Source: Chrysopilus asiliformis
Taxonomy: Eukaryota > Arthropoda > Insecta > Diptera > Rhagionidae
DNA: 64,000 nucleotides
NCBI GenBank assembly: GCA_964034945.1
Contig: OZ035962.1
Location: forward strand, 111,045,034-111,109,033
Direction of reading: 5' to 3'
Part shown: piece by piece, positions 11,411 through 21,612 of the stretch
How the letters are laid out: the number at the start of each line of letters is the position of its first letter
How positions within the stretch are numbered: the stretch's first letter is position 1
The notes under the pieces: generated by a model
Databases searched by the model: none
What the model was told of the DNA's origin: nothing
What the model saw: only the letters and a program-made list of their open reading frames with translations
Program-made: the position numbers and the translations under genes

Positions 11411-11699
11411 AAACTTCATTTTAAAAAAATTTGTCAATGCTTTTTTCTCAAACTTTTATCAAATATCATCAGGAAAATTTGCTAGTAGCCTTAAAATGGG
11501 ATTTTTTTAAACATCCCTTTAGTTATGTAACCCGAAAAATATTATTCTGTAAAGCTTTTAGATTCATTTCAGTGAAAATCTTCAAGAATAATGGAATTGA
11601 TTCCACTGGAAACATTCTATCGACGCCAATCAGTCGCAAAGTCATAAAATTCAAATCAAACAAGTTGTTGCCGCGAAACTGTGATGCGTAGAGTATTGA

Positions 11700-12250
11700 G
11701 AAAAAACTAAGCCACGCATGCTTGCTAGAAGCTGGTCAGATCAACGAAAAGATCGTTTAGCACACCGATCCGATCAATAGCCGCGATCATCATCAAGACA
11801 CCGCAAAGATGCCGGTCTGTGACTTTCTTAGCGTACGCAGCGCACTGCCTTCCGATCGTAGCCATAGTATGCGTAAGTTAGACCAAAACAGGTGACGACG
11901 GACCAGCAATCTTAGATGGAAGACGGCCTGATCTTTGTGATACCTGAACCGCGTCGATCGGCACTTGGATTTTCGTTTGGAATGAGTCTATCGGATGAGT
12001 TTACGCTGCGGCGCTTGTCATGTGTTCTGGCTGTAAGTGGCGAGAAGAAATCTTGAGACAGCGCAAACGCAACAGCAGTCACCGGTGGTTTTTCTAGACA
12101 AAAATAACCCACCGGCTGATCATTCGTTCCACGTTTCCCTCAATCGCCATTAAGTCTCGATGAAGGCGGATACGCAGATGCGCACCTTAGATGTTGCGCG
12201 AAGATGCTTCAGAGAGAAACAACAGATATACGGAATTCCGTGAAGAATCA
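11700..12250. other. GC-richer compositional island
   Basis: About half of the bases are G or C here, in contrast to roughly one third in the neighbourhood, and GATC/CGATC words are frequent. The best frame is a 66-codon minus-strand frame at 11912-12112 that I do not recognise. It could be a fragment of an unidentified mobile element, an unspotted exon or a transferred piece. I found no inverted or direct repeats at its edges. Confidence 0.4.
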
Positions 12251-12342
12251 ATGCCGTTGAAAAGTAAAAACATGAAGAAAGCTAGGGGCAATTATGATAT
12301 TCCCGACGTGATGAGAAATTTTCAACATTTCAATTAGTTTTT

Positions 12343-12357
12343 ATACCCGTATGGTGA
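12343..12357 (-). repeat. Solo end of family B
   Basis: ATACCCGTATGGTGA preceded by a T-run is identical to the reverse complement of the 3' terminus of family B (compare 20665-20679). The rest of B is missing, so this is a severely truncated copy or a solo end. Confidence 0.6.
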
Positions 12358-14235
12358 TTTTTAATTAAATTTAAGTGTGAAGACAGATTAGGTAAAATAC
12401 TGATAAAAAAAAATGCACACCAATAAATGAACTGAGAGATCGGAAAACATCAAAACTAGAGAGCCGAGATAGCAGAAAAGAGAAGAGACCGAGAGAGGCA
12501 AAGGATCAGAGAGACGAAATAACCGTGAGAGAGAAAAAGGATCCGAAGAAAGACAAATCACCAAACGGCTCAAAACATGGCTGGAACAACCCGGGAGAGA
12601 CAAACGAACAGACCGATTGACATAAAATCCAAACACTCGTGTGTAACCGATATACCTATTAATTTTATCAACTAGGGTATACAGAAAGCGACCTGTGGTG
12701 TCAATTTAAATCTTCCGCCTCATAGACTCTCGAAATTTTCATGGAATTCTTTTCCCATTTTGAACACACAAACATCAGTATTGTATTATCCCTCGATTAT
12801 CCGGGATCAATGGCGGCTAATTTAAAGGGCAAGGCGAAAGCAATCTCACATCAAATGCTTATAAGAACCGCTTATGGAAAATCCAGTTGTCCAAATTGAC
12901 TACCGATGAATCGATTTGCTGCGCACGCCATGATTTGATGAAGTATTTTCCAAGGTGCTTCACCGTTTGATCGTTTGATCTTGTCCGAAATTTGACATTT
13001 ATTCGGACTGTGAGACTCATCGCATCAGGTGTGAGATTATAGGTGATATTCTCTGTCCACTGACTTTGAATAACACCACATTAGATTAAAAAAAAAGTCG
13101 GAGACACTCACCAAAAGTTGAGAGAGAGTGGAATTTAGGTAAGTCAGAGATGAGTTTTTTGATGAAATTCTTCATCTTGCTTTTAAATCTCTTTTATATT
13201 TTTTGAAATATTTATTTTTGGGCAATTCTCAGAACGATAAAAACGCCGGATCACGCAATCAGCGAAATACATTTGATGTTTCTCTATTATAACTCGCTCG
13301 TACTGTTATTTTTATCTTATTTGACATACGAGAAGATTTCCGACTGTTCCCACGTATTCGCTATAAATGTGCTAATTTTGTGAAACAATTTCATTGATTA
13401 CTCATTTCTTAAAGGTAAACGAGTGCTAAAAATGGAAACTTATAGCACATGCCTGCTAATTGAGTAAATTGTTTTTATTTTAACTGTTTTGTACTCTACA
13501 AGTTCTCCTTTCACGGTTTTCGCCTTACAGTATGTGTAAAACATTGAAATCTTAGAAAGTCAAATTGCAAGTTATCTTGTTGGAATTTTCCCGAACAGCG
13601 AAAACTTTTCCTGGGCTTTTCGAATTAGAAATAATTCTAAGAAATACGAAAATCTAATTAAACGCTGTACAATGTAAATTTAAATTTGGAAATTTGGATG
13701 GGTTATTTATAACATCAAATAATATTTAGAAAGTATTTGGCAATCAAGGTACTTTCCCGTAATTTTCCCAACAAATTTTTTTTGGTTAGTCAGGAAAAAT
13801 ATTTCTTACAACCTTTATTTTAATCCTCCTGAAATGTTATTTTTGGAAAGACGCAACTCCAATTTTTTTTAATGATACAAAACTGTTTGAATCTTTTCAA
13901 CATATTTTTCATGGAGAAAAAACAAACTTCTTTTGATCAAAAAGAATTTATCTGATTTACTTCTTCTCCCCTTCTCGTAAAGAGATTTTTGTAAGCGATT
14001 TAATGCCGCCATTACACTTAAATTTGACGTTTATGAGTAAGTGCTGTCAGATAAAGACACCGTGGTGAATCTCTCCACTTGTTAAAATCGAAATTCACCA
14101 AAGTCTTTTATCGAGAATACCATTTTCTACTAAAACTTCAAAGTTAAAAATTGACAGATCTTTTTGAATCTGTTATCTAGAATTAAGAGGTAAATCAAAC
14201 GTTTTTCTGCCAGTCGTAATACCCTGAAGAATTAG
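12358..14235. other. Stretch without recognised feature
   Basis: Purine-rich GAGA-type sequence at 12425-12560 gives a low-complexity frame on the minus strand. The rest is AT-rich and I recognise no gene or element in it. Confidence 0.5.
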
Positions 14236-14239
14236 GTGA

Positions 14240-14830
14240 ATAATAGTTGGGTTGGTTGGGTTGATTGGGTTGGTTTGATAGGAGGGGGGCTCACCAGGGA
14301 ACCCCACGCACGTAGGCCTCAAGTTGGGCCCATTGTACACCTCCGATGTCCCTCGCTAAAGCAGATTGAGCTCAAGTACGGTTGTTTAGCCATCCCGCCA
14401 GTGCTATATATTTCCGAATCGGCTCCCAGCCCCGAGTTCCTGCTTAATGGAGTTCCTCTAGAAAGGGATAGCCGAAGCATTTGACGCGAGTACGGGTTAA
14501 GGCTGGACAGTGACACAAAAAGTGCTCCACCGTTTCCCGCTCTTCTCCGCAGCCCCTGCATTGTGGATTATCCACCAGCCTCATCTTGAAAGCGTGATCC
14601 TTCAGGAGGGAGTGCCCAGTTAGAATCCAAGTCGTTAGACGAAGGGGATTCCGTTTCAGATTTAAGAGGCTCTTAGTAAGGTTTGCCTTTAAGCCACCCC
14701 ATAATTCCTTTGTTGTAGTGCCGATCTGAAACAGAATAGTTACTCCGCATGGCACGTATCTGCCACTAAACAATATACACTCAGAGAAACAATTTCGCCA
14801 ACTGCAGTCGGTTTTTTGCACAAATGAACT
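14240..14830 (-). pseudogene. Decayed 3' part of an I-superfamily non-LTR retrotransposon
   Basis: The minus-strand frame 14821-14444 (125 codons) carries the zinc-knuckle region that follows RNase H in I/Loa/Outcast-like non-LTR elements: TTWILTGHSLLKDHAFKMR, then C88-X2-C91-X8-H100-X4-C105 and LTRTR. After a stop at about 14441, another frame continues with RKYIALAGWLNN, which fits the next block of such proteins, so stops and frameshifts have broken the gene. The 3' end runs into AACCC/AACC repeats (14250-14280 on the plus strand as GGTTGGGTTGATTGGG). RT and endonuclease are not seen upstream; the copy is 5'-truncated and inactive. Confidence 0.8.
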
Positions 14831-14878
14831 TTTTCCGGGCTCTAACGAACAAAATTCACTTCCAGTTGGGCGGGGGAG

Positions 14879-14930
14879 TTTACAATGATTTACAATGATT
14901 TACAATGCTTTACAACTTTTTACAATTAGT
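14879..14930 (+). repeat. 11-bp tandem repeat TTTACAATGAT, ~4-5 units
   Basis: Two exact and two or three diverged units lie just upstream of unique sequence. Confidence 0.75.
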
Positions 14931-15512
14931 CCAAATAAAGTTTGAGTAACAGTAGGGAAACATTTACACCGTGTGTACAGCAACCAGAAATGAAGTATTC
15001 CCTGTATTAACCACAGATGTATTAACCAGCCTATATTAGCTGTAACCTTTCTTATGATAATTACCTACAACAATTAAATTTACTTTCCCCCGTTGAACAG
15101 ACACCGTGCCTAGTTGAACAAAAAGAAACCAATCTATTAGCCTGTGGAAGTCGATTGGTTTTCAAAATTTTCGCATTACAGGCTTTCTAAAATTTAAAAT
15201 TTCTTATATCATTGCAATGCCTGCCTCAGGCAAACGAGTTCTGATATTGCAGGCTAACTTGACTTGCTCCAAAGACATTTTTACGCTTTAACCTACAGCA
15301 ACTTGACAGATGTCATCTGCAGGTAAACAGACATCTAATGTGAGGAAACTTAGCCCGTACTAAAAACTAAAATAAAATAGGTTTGGAAGTATACTGAGGA
15401 TAGTTGAGCCTCCCACATAGTGGGGTGAACCTCAGCATTTGAAGTGTACTTTTATACTTTTAATATTTTTATTTGCTATATTTAATACGCTCCATACACA
15501 CCATAAATGCTA
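14931..15512. other. Stretch without firm feature
   Basis: Words such as GCCTGCCTCAGGCAAAC and AACTTGACAGATGTCATCTGC resemble parts of family A and short palindromes, but I cannot draw boundaries. No coding sequence recognised. Confidence 0.35.
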
Positions 15513-16083
15513 CACTTAGAAAAATTGAGTAAAAGTCGTCGACTTGAGCACGGTATAATTGGCGTTCGACAGAAAAATTTAGCCTACGCTAATCGCGTGT
15601 TCACCTGCGTCAGGAAAAGTAAAAATGTGTGAACCTGCGGTGGGAGAAATGCAAAAACTAAACCTGCAGCAAGTAAAGTAGGCCGTAATAAGCTGCACGA
15701 GTTGACCTGAAAATTGTGTTTGTAGAATGTAGAATGTCATGCAATGAATAGCTCGGTCTGCATGCTACAGGCCAAAGTTGACTTGTCAAAAAGTTGACTT
15801 GTCAAAAAGTTTACTTGTCAAAAAGTTTACTTGTCAAAAAGTTGACTTGTCAAAAAGTTGACTTCTCAAAAAGTTGATATGTCAAAAAGTTGACTTGTCA
15901 AAAAGTTGACTTGTCAAAAAGTTGACTTGTCAAACAGTTGACTTGTCAAAAAGTTGACTTGTCAAAAAGTTGACTTGTCAAAAAGTTGACTTGTCAAAAA
16001 GTTGACTTGTCAAAAAGTTGACTTGTCAAAAAGTGGACTTGTCAAAAAGTTGACTTGGAACAATGATACTATTTTTCTGAAAG
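15513..16083 (-). mobile_element. MITE family A, diverged copy A6 containing a minisatellite
   Basis: Left end CACTTAGAAAAATT preceded by TA (15511-15512); right end ATTTTTCTGAAAG followed by TA (16084-16085). Between them the landmarks of family A come in the order seen in the reverse copy A4: AATTGGCG, a CGTGTTCACCTGC block, AGCTGCACGAGTTGACCT, GAATGTCATGCAATG, then AAAGTTGACTTG. The element is therefore a reverse-orientation, old family A member that has been stretched from about 280 to 571 bp by the array at 15774-16057. Confidence 0.75.
15774..16057 (+). repeat. 16-bp minisatellite AAAAAGTTGACTTGTC, ~18 units
   Basis: About sixteen full units plus partial first and last units. Variants include GTTTACTTG (two neighbouring units), CTTCTC, GATATG, CAAACAG and GTGGACTTG. 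The unit corresponds to the subterminal AAAAAGTTGACCTGAC of family A, which in ordinary copies occurs once, bracketed by ACCTGAC on both sides. The array thus appears to have grown out of the transposon end. Confidence 0.95.
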
Positions 16084-17805
16084 TAGTAAAGTCTGAAATA
16101 CCTAATTTCACTATTTATTAATAATATTGACATTTATGCAAAAATACCACGACTCTGAAATTATATCAGCGATTAATATGCGATTAGTTCCACCGACGTT
16201 CTTGAAAATAAATTGAGTTATCGTCATTGAAGGAAATTATCACGAAACCGACCTATCAAACCATAACCATCGCGCTTGTGATAAAGGATTTTTGTGCAAA
16301 TCTCGTTTGCATTGATTTCAAGAAATTCTAATTAAAATTTTATTTTATGGCGAAAAGAAAAAACAACACAAAATTGTTTCTAGGAAAAAAAGATTAAGAT
16401 TTACTCAAGCACAAAATGTTGTTATGATAAAAACAAACATCGGTACACCGTTTTTATCATGAATTCTTTCAATGGAATTAACTGACATCCAATGTAAAGA
16501 CTATTTATTCATCGAGTTATCCCTGCTCCGCATAAAACTTACCCCTCGTCTGGCTGAAAATAAATTGACGAATCACCTTGGCACCAGCACCCAAAGACCA
16601 TTTTGTACACAATCCAATCATCATTCGAGTGAATCATCATAATCATAGCACGAGTAGAAATTGCTATAATTGTTGACTAGACGTCGATTTGATATAACAT
16701 AACACACAGAGCAGAGATACAAAACTATATATAATAATATGGATGTGTCTGCTGTCATACATCAAAGATTTTTTGATCATTTTAACCAACCAAGGTTGCT
16801 GGTTCTTGGAGGAGAAAACTTTCCCAGTTCTTGAACAAACATCGCTTACAGAAATCACCCAACATTTTGTAACATGCGTCTGTGGGGAAACTCCAAATTC
16901 AACTTCAGGTGAGTCATTCAAGAGCTCCAAGAAGTGACTGAATGCAGATCCAAAAAAGAAAAAATCCCACCACAAGAATGTAAAGAAAACTTAAGTTTCA
17001 AGAAGATAACTTCCCCCCGTGTTACCTGATTTCCGTCGGTTACAAACAAAATTGAATTTGCTGAATTTCCAACGTCTACACACGAATTAACACGGCAACC
17101 ACCATACATTGTAAGTGCACTTTGGAAAACTTCTCAACTGAATTACCAACTTTTGTACCTCAAAAGAACAAAGAAGTAAAACCCCACCGACAACTCTCTA
17201 ATCCAAGTTGAATTTTCAACATTTTCGGAAACTCGGTTGTGTTTCGATGATTTCTTTGGATTTTGCGGTGATGTGTCTTAAGGTCGTCACGTTCATCCGA
17301 TGGTAAAAATTCAATTCGACATTGTTTGAAAATTTTTTTGGGTTAAGTGCGAGTCTAGAGCCCGTGTCAAGTCTCCGTATCGTCGCTAACAAGCAAAATC
17401 AAGACCGAAATTTTTTTTTTTCGTATCTAAAATCGTCTCTCATTTACCTGTTTATCTTAATTCATCTGTTTTTTTTTTCTTCTTTACTGAAATTTTGCTT
17501 CTTCTGTGATTTTACATCAAAAAGAAACAACAATTTCTTCGCCAGACTGGCAGACTGTTGCACTTCCGTTTACATTATCAACTGGTATTCAGTTTTTTTT
17601 CCCCATTTTCATTTTTTCTGTTGATAATCCGAGCAGGTGTGCAACTTTGGTGCTGCTGATATTACCATCATTCATCGAGAACAACAAGCGCAGTCTTGAC
17701 AAAATCCGGAGCAAAAAAAATATGCTTAAGGTGGTGGGTCGTAGTACCAACTTATTTCATTTATGAAACTTTGAATTTTCTCGAAAACGATATGTCTTAG
17801 GAAAA
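16084..17805. other. Stretch without recognised gene
   Basis: AT-rich. The region 16690-17110 is somewhat more complex, and CTTCAG|GTGAGT at 16901-16912 resembles a splice donor on the plus strand, but no open frame beside it shows a known domain. Short frames at 17322-17766 are pyrimidine-rich noise. Confidence 0.4.
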
Positions 17806-17885
17806 ACTTGTTCATAAAACACGTCATGCTAATCTCACCCCTTCCCCCCTCCTCCTCCTCTTACACCCTTTCCGAGTTTTTTTAC
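17806..17885 (+). repeat. Family D fragment
   Basis: TTCATAAAACACGTCATGCT followed by a C/T-rich stretch (CCCCTTCCCCCCTCC) is the left half of family D, whose ends read GTCCATAAAATACGTCACGC. The right end is missing. Confidence 0.6.
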
Positions 17886-17936
17886 AATTTGGGATGGAAA
17901 ATTCGACGCTAGTAGTTGACCAGTGTAGAATATCTT

Positions 17937-17983
17937 GAAATCCCAGTTTTTTTTTTTAAACAAAAAAATTGGGATTTCAAAAA
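17937..17983. repeat. Hairpin of GAAATCCCA with TGGGATTTC
   Basis: An imperfect inverted repeat of about 20 bp each side, mostly A/T runs closed by GAAATCCCAG and TTGGGATTTC. It abuts the retrotransposon remnant at 17990. Confidence 0.6.
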
Positions 17984-17989
17984 CTGGGG

Positions 17990-18036
17990 TTTCCGATCTT
18001 GGCCTGCCACAATGTCTCTCACCAGAGGTCCCTTTT
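17990..18036 (-). pseudogene. Short remnant of the same non-LTR retrotransposon C-terminus
   Basis: On the minus strand the bases read GGGACCTCTGGTGAGAGACA, then TTGTGGCAGGCCAAGATCGG, matching the tails at 10952-10995 and 61889-61925 base for base in most positions. A TGA interrupts the frame in place of CGA. Only about 45 bp survive. Confidence 0.7.
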
Positions 18037-18199
18037 TCACAAGAGTTTAAAAGTCGGAACCGGAGAGAATTTTTCGTTTTCAACTCCGAATCGCTTATTT
18101 TACCACCATTGGCCATTAGACAGTGTTGTCCCGCTAGTTTAGGTAAAACGTCAATGCTTTGCAACCAAAAACGATATTTAATTTGGAGTTTGAGGTGAT

Positions 18200-18315
18200 T
18201 TAATGATTTTTTTAGCCGAAGGAGTCGGAATTGGAGTTGAACCTTCTAGACTTTCAAGAGTAAGAGTCGGATATTTTAAAATTTTTGGAGTCGGAGTCGG
18301 AATTGAAGGTTGAGC
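18200..18315 (+). repeat. GGAGTCGGA-type degenerate repeat
   Basis: Words GGAGTCGGAATTGGAGTT, AAGAGTCGGAT, GGAGTCGGAGTCGGAATTG repeat irregularly. The complementary version is at 6460-6530. Confidence 0.6.
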
Positions 18316-18417
18316 CCAAACCGTGATAGCAGTCTAGACTGATGGTGTCGCTAGCACCAAGCAGTAACTTGCTGTGATTCTTTAATTATATGCAAAATCT
18401 CTATAAATAGTTTGGGC

Positions 18418-18530
18418 CCATCTTTTGAGTTTTTTGATAGACAATATAAAATCAACAAAGTTATCCCCAAAACTAGGCACCTTCACCCTATGTTACCCAA
18501 AAAAACACAATGATCAGCCCAAAAGAGATT
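18418..18530 (+). repeat. Dispersed repeat family C, uninterrupted copy
   Basis: TTTGATAGACAATATAAAATC, GTTATCCCCAAAACTAGGCA and CCTTCACCCTATGTTACCC, then CACAATGATCAGCCCAAAAG. The same order occurs at 19813-19918 and continues at 20235, so this copy serves as the empty-site reference for the insertion at 19919-20234. Confidence 0.75.
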
Positions 18531-19784
18531 TGTGACAACATTAGACACAATGATAAGATCAAAGGGAACTGGTTCTCAGACACATCTTTGTAATAACACA
18601 GCATCTCATATCGCTAACATCTGTTCAGGTAGGTATAAGCAATTCGTGGTCGCACGTGAAGCATTTTAGCATGGGGTGAGGATGCTATAAATTTCAGGGT
18701 CTTCTTTTCTCGTGGCAAATGGTAAATATTTGCTCAAATCGAAACAACCGAAATTCACCTCGAACTCGACATCTGCCAACTCATCTCCAAGCATCGCTCG
18801 TTACTGTGTGGGTGCATTATCTTGACCAGACACGTTCATTATGTGAAATCATACCAATTTCATAATCGCTCTCTGCAGTTTTATAATCGCCATTGCGAAT
18901 CGACTTGGCTGCAAATCGAAAACTAACTGGCACCACTATTTAATCGTTTTCGAAATATTTCGCTAGATTTTTGAATAACAGCGAAATTTCCCATTAAAGG
19001 CGTGTAGTGTAGACCTGGCCGCAGGCGAAAAAAGCTTTTTGCTGTTTGGTTCTTTTCAAGCGAGCATAGGTTACCTTGCCAGGGGAAGTCCCCACAGCAC
19101 CCTCGTCTCGTCTGTAATAACAAAATTTCAGACAATCTCCTCAACGTATCCCCCTGCCTCCACGAGACTGTTGAAGGAAACTCCAGACCAATCCAAAGTA
19201 TTAAAAAACAAATACAACAAGTACCTCAAGTTTGATTGGTTTCTTGTGTAGACGACACAGCAGGAGGAAAACCAGTTCAATTCGAATACATGCACACATG
19301 AAAACGGGTATAAAAACTTAATAACAAAATGTTCTTGTGAGTTTTTTTTTTCTCATTCTGCATGACTTTTTCATATCATATGTTGTTGGCTGACGACCGA
19401 TGAGCATAAATTTGGAAAGAAGTTTAAGACGAAATCGGCAGCATCCTCGAACACAATCTGGCGATGGCCAGGTGTTTTGTCAGGTATTCTTTTTCTCCAC
19501 TTACTGTTAGTTATATTTTTCTGGTTTCTACCTTCAATCAGTCAGCGACATGGGCTTATCCTGATCAACAGGCGTGTGCGTGTATATTGAATGTTACTCT
19601 CTTTAATGTGCACTTTTTTGGTTATTTTTGCACAAAAGGTTGCACAAACAATGGCTCTGATTTATGCTTAAAAATTTCTGGAAAAGCAAAAAGTAAGCGA
19701 AAGAAATTTTGAAATTGATGTATAAAATTGTTTTTTTTTTTAACTCATTTCTGGCCACTGGTGAATTTTCGCACCTTCTCGATG
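18531..19784. other. Stretch without recognised feature
   Basis: No gene or element recognised. Short frames such as 19464-19712 lack any domain I know. Confidence 0.45.
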
Positions 19785-20360
19785 TCTTAAGGGGTTATGC
19801 CTACCTGGAAACTTTGGCAAAAATTTTGATAGACAATATAAGATCAATCAAATTATCCTTAAAATGTTATCCCCAAAATTAGACACCTTCACCCTATGTT
19901 ACCCAAAACACACAATGAACTGAGCCGCTGAGAAGTTTTTTGAGCAGCTCACTGGCTCAGTTACTGAATGCAATCGTTCTTTCTGAGCAGCTCAGCTTTT
20001 TTACTGAGCGGCATAAAAGTACGCTCAGTTAGTGAGCGGTGCGAAAAGTCAAAAAAAATTTATAAAATTTTATTAAACCTTAAGGCTATTTGACCCCGTT
20101 TTATTAAAACTCAAGGCAATTTGACAGTTGATGGTTTGCGAACAGTATGCACTGAGCAGTGCGTTCAGGGCATGCTGAGCGGCTCAGCTGAGCGCTTTTT
20201 TAACGCTCTGGAGCGCCTCAGTTCACTGAATGCGCCCAATGATCAACTCAAAGGAGATTTCGGTTTTAAGGGGTTGTGCCTACCAGGAAGCTTTGACAAA
20301 ATCAAGTTTTTTTTCTTTTGCATATTCTTAAAGTACAACCTTTCGACTTTCATATCTCGA
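19785..20360 (+). repeat. Family C, two tandem copies, the first split by an insertion
   Basis: TTAAGGGGTTATGCCTACCTG opens one copy at 19788 and TTAAGGGGTTGTGCCTACCA opens the next at 20263. The first continues through the GATAGACAATATAAGATC and CACCCTATGTTACCC blocks to 19918, is broken by 316 bp of foreign sequence and resumes at 20235. Confidence 0.65.
19919..20234. mobile_element. 316-bp insertion rich in CTCAGCTGAGC words
   Basis: Comparison with the continuous family C copy at 18418 shows that this piece is inserted. It is flanked by CACAATGA (19911-19918) and CCCAATGA (20235-20242), a 7/8 match that would fit an 8-bp hAT-type duplication. Its ends carry ACTGAGCCGCTGAG and, inverted, AACTGAGGCGCT. 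The interior has repeated GAGCGGCTCAG / ACTGAGC words on both strands and a 36-bp direct duplication near 20062-20125. Confidence 0.6.
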
Positions 20361-20664
20361 AATATAAACTCTATGTGCATGTTTAGATTAGCCGATCCAG
20401 GCGCCAGGCCATGAACGAAACTGTCAAAATTACAGGCAAGACGAGGAAGTGGGGGACCCCCCAATCTAAACAGACACTATTGGATGAAAATTGCCGAAGT
20501 TATGCGACTTTAAATGCATGTGGGCAACTTGAAACTTTAACCAAAATCGGTGACAGCGCTTATGTTCTCCTTGAACTTCTGCAAGTTGTAGGTCACTGTA
20601 AATCATCTCCAGAAAAAGATCCTTTCATACGCTTATACAAAAAAGTGACTAATACTCTATTTTT

Positions 20665-21226
20665 ATACCCGTATGGTGAAACCAAAGGGTATATTAACTT
20701 TGCCTTACCGTTTGTAACGCCAAGATCACGTCATCACACACAAAAATGAATTACACCAGTGTGTTTAGAATGATGAAAAAAGTTGAATTTTCCATGTCCG
20801 TCCGTCTGTCTGTCTGTCTGTCCGTCTGTCCATCTGTCTGTCCGTCTGTGGCGCGGATTGCGGGCGCACGGATTGAGCTAGAGACTTGAAATTTTGCGCA
20901 GATTTGTTTTTCGTAAAATGTGAGGCTAAGTTCGTTAATGGGCAAAAATGGACCATTAGGGGGGGTACCCCCCATACGAACGAAAACGTTTTTTGCGAAT
21001 ATCTCAAAAACGGTGCATCTTATCAAAAAAGTGCAAGAACAAAAGTTATTTAGGATATGATTCTACATAAAACTCCCATACATCAAAATCCGATTGGAAT
21101 AAATTTTAAAAAATCTTATTGGAAAGTTTGACTTCAAAGTGGAATTTTGGTACAACTGTTCGAATTTTGATACGAATATCACCATACGGGTCTCCAATGA
21201 TTGCCAGATTGGCAATTATAGCTTTT
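20665..21226 (-). mobile_element. Family B element, copy B1 (reverse)
   Basis: Reverse-oriented copy. Its 3' end (ACGGGTAT in sense orientation) lies against a T-run at 20660-20664, and its 5' end reads GGCAATTATAGC near 21222. Landmarks: CCGTATGGTGA at both subterminal ends in inverted orientation, ACACCAGTGTGTTTAGAATG, a tetranucleotide array at 20794-20849, the box GAGCTAGAGACTTGAAATTT, a GGGGGGTACCCCCC palindrome near 20960 and GACTTCAAAGTGGAATTTTG. Non-coding. Confidence 0.85.
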
Positions 21227-21279
21227 CTTTTTTTTTGCTTTGTTTTTTGTCTTCGACTCGAAACTGATTCTGACAAATC

Positions 21280-21390
21280 CTGAAATCGGGTACCCAGTTC
21301 TCGGTTCTTGGAACCGGGTACCCGTTTTTCCCTGAACCGGTTCCTGAAAAAAGCCCCAATCTCAAAGCTCCACCTTGACCGGATATTGAA
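21280..21390 (+). repeat. Second copy of the GGGTACCC / AACCGGTTCC repeat
   Basis: Shares TGAAATCGGGTACC, GAACCGGTTCCTGAAAA, GCCC and GACCGGATATT with 11155-11410. Confidence 0.6.
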
Positions 21391-21446
21391 AAATTACGTC
21401 AATTTCGGGTATTGCCTAGAAATCAGATACAGGTATATTTGACTAA

Positions 21447-21609
21447 CCCGACCCTTACACGCGTCTGTAGAGCTGACACAGTCGCTGACACAGACTCGTG
21501 TAAATGCACTGACTGCCAGTTCCCTAAATGTATTTTAATTCGTTGTCAGTAATTTGACATTTGAAGTCTGTGCTACTGACAGACTTTACAGTCGCGTGTA
21601 AAGGCCGGG
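21447..21609 (+). mobile_element. 163-bp MITE, family H1 copy 1, TAA duplication
   Basis: Ends CCCGACCCTTACACGCG and, inverted, CCCGGCCTTTACACGCG; TAA at 21444-21446 and 21610-21612. A reverse copy of exactly the same length is at 53008-53170, with interior words GACTGCCAGTTCCCTAAATG and ATTTGACATTTGAAGTC shared. PIF/Harbinger-like by its 3-bp TWA target. Confidence 0.9.
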
Positions 21610-21612
21610 TAA

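Noticed and set aside
15774..16057. CRISPR-like array
   Set aside because: Units are directly adjacent 16-mers with no spacers; it is a minisatellite inside a MITE. The same goes for the arrays at 25917, 42752 and 58929.
16743..16937. Plus-strand exon ending at CTTCAG|GTGAGT
   Set aside because: The donor match is good but the frame is short, has no known domain, and the acceptor side is not distinctive; kept only as a remark.
19312..19324. Another solo family B end (ACGGGTATAAAAA)
   Set aside because: Thirteen AT-rich bases without the CACCAT part; can be chance.
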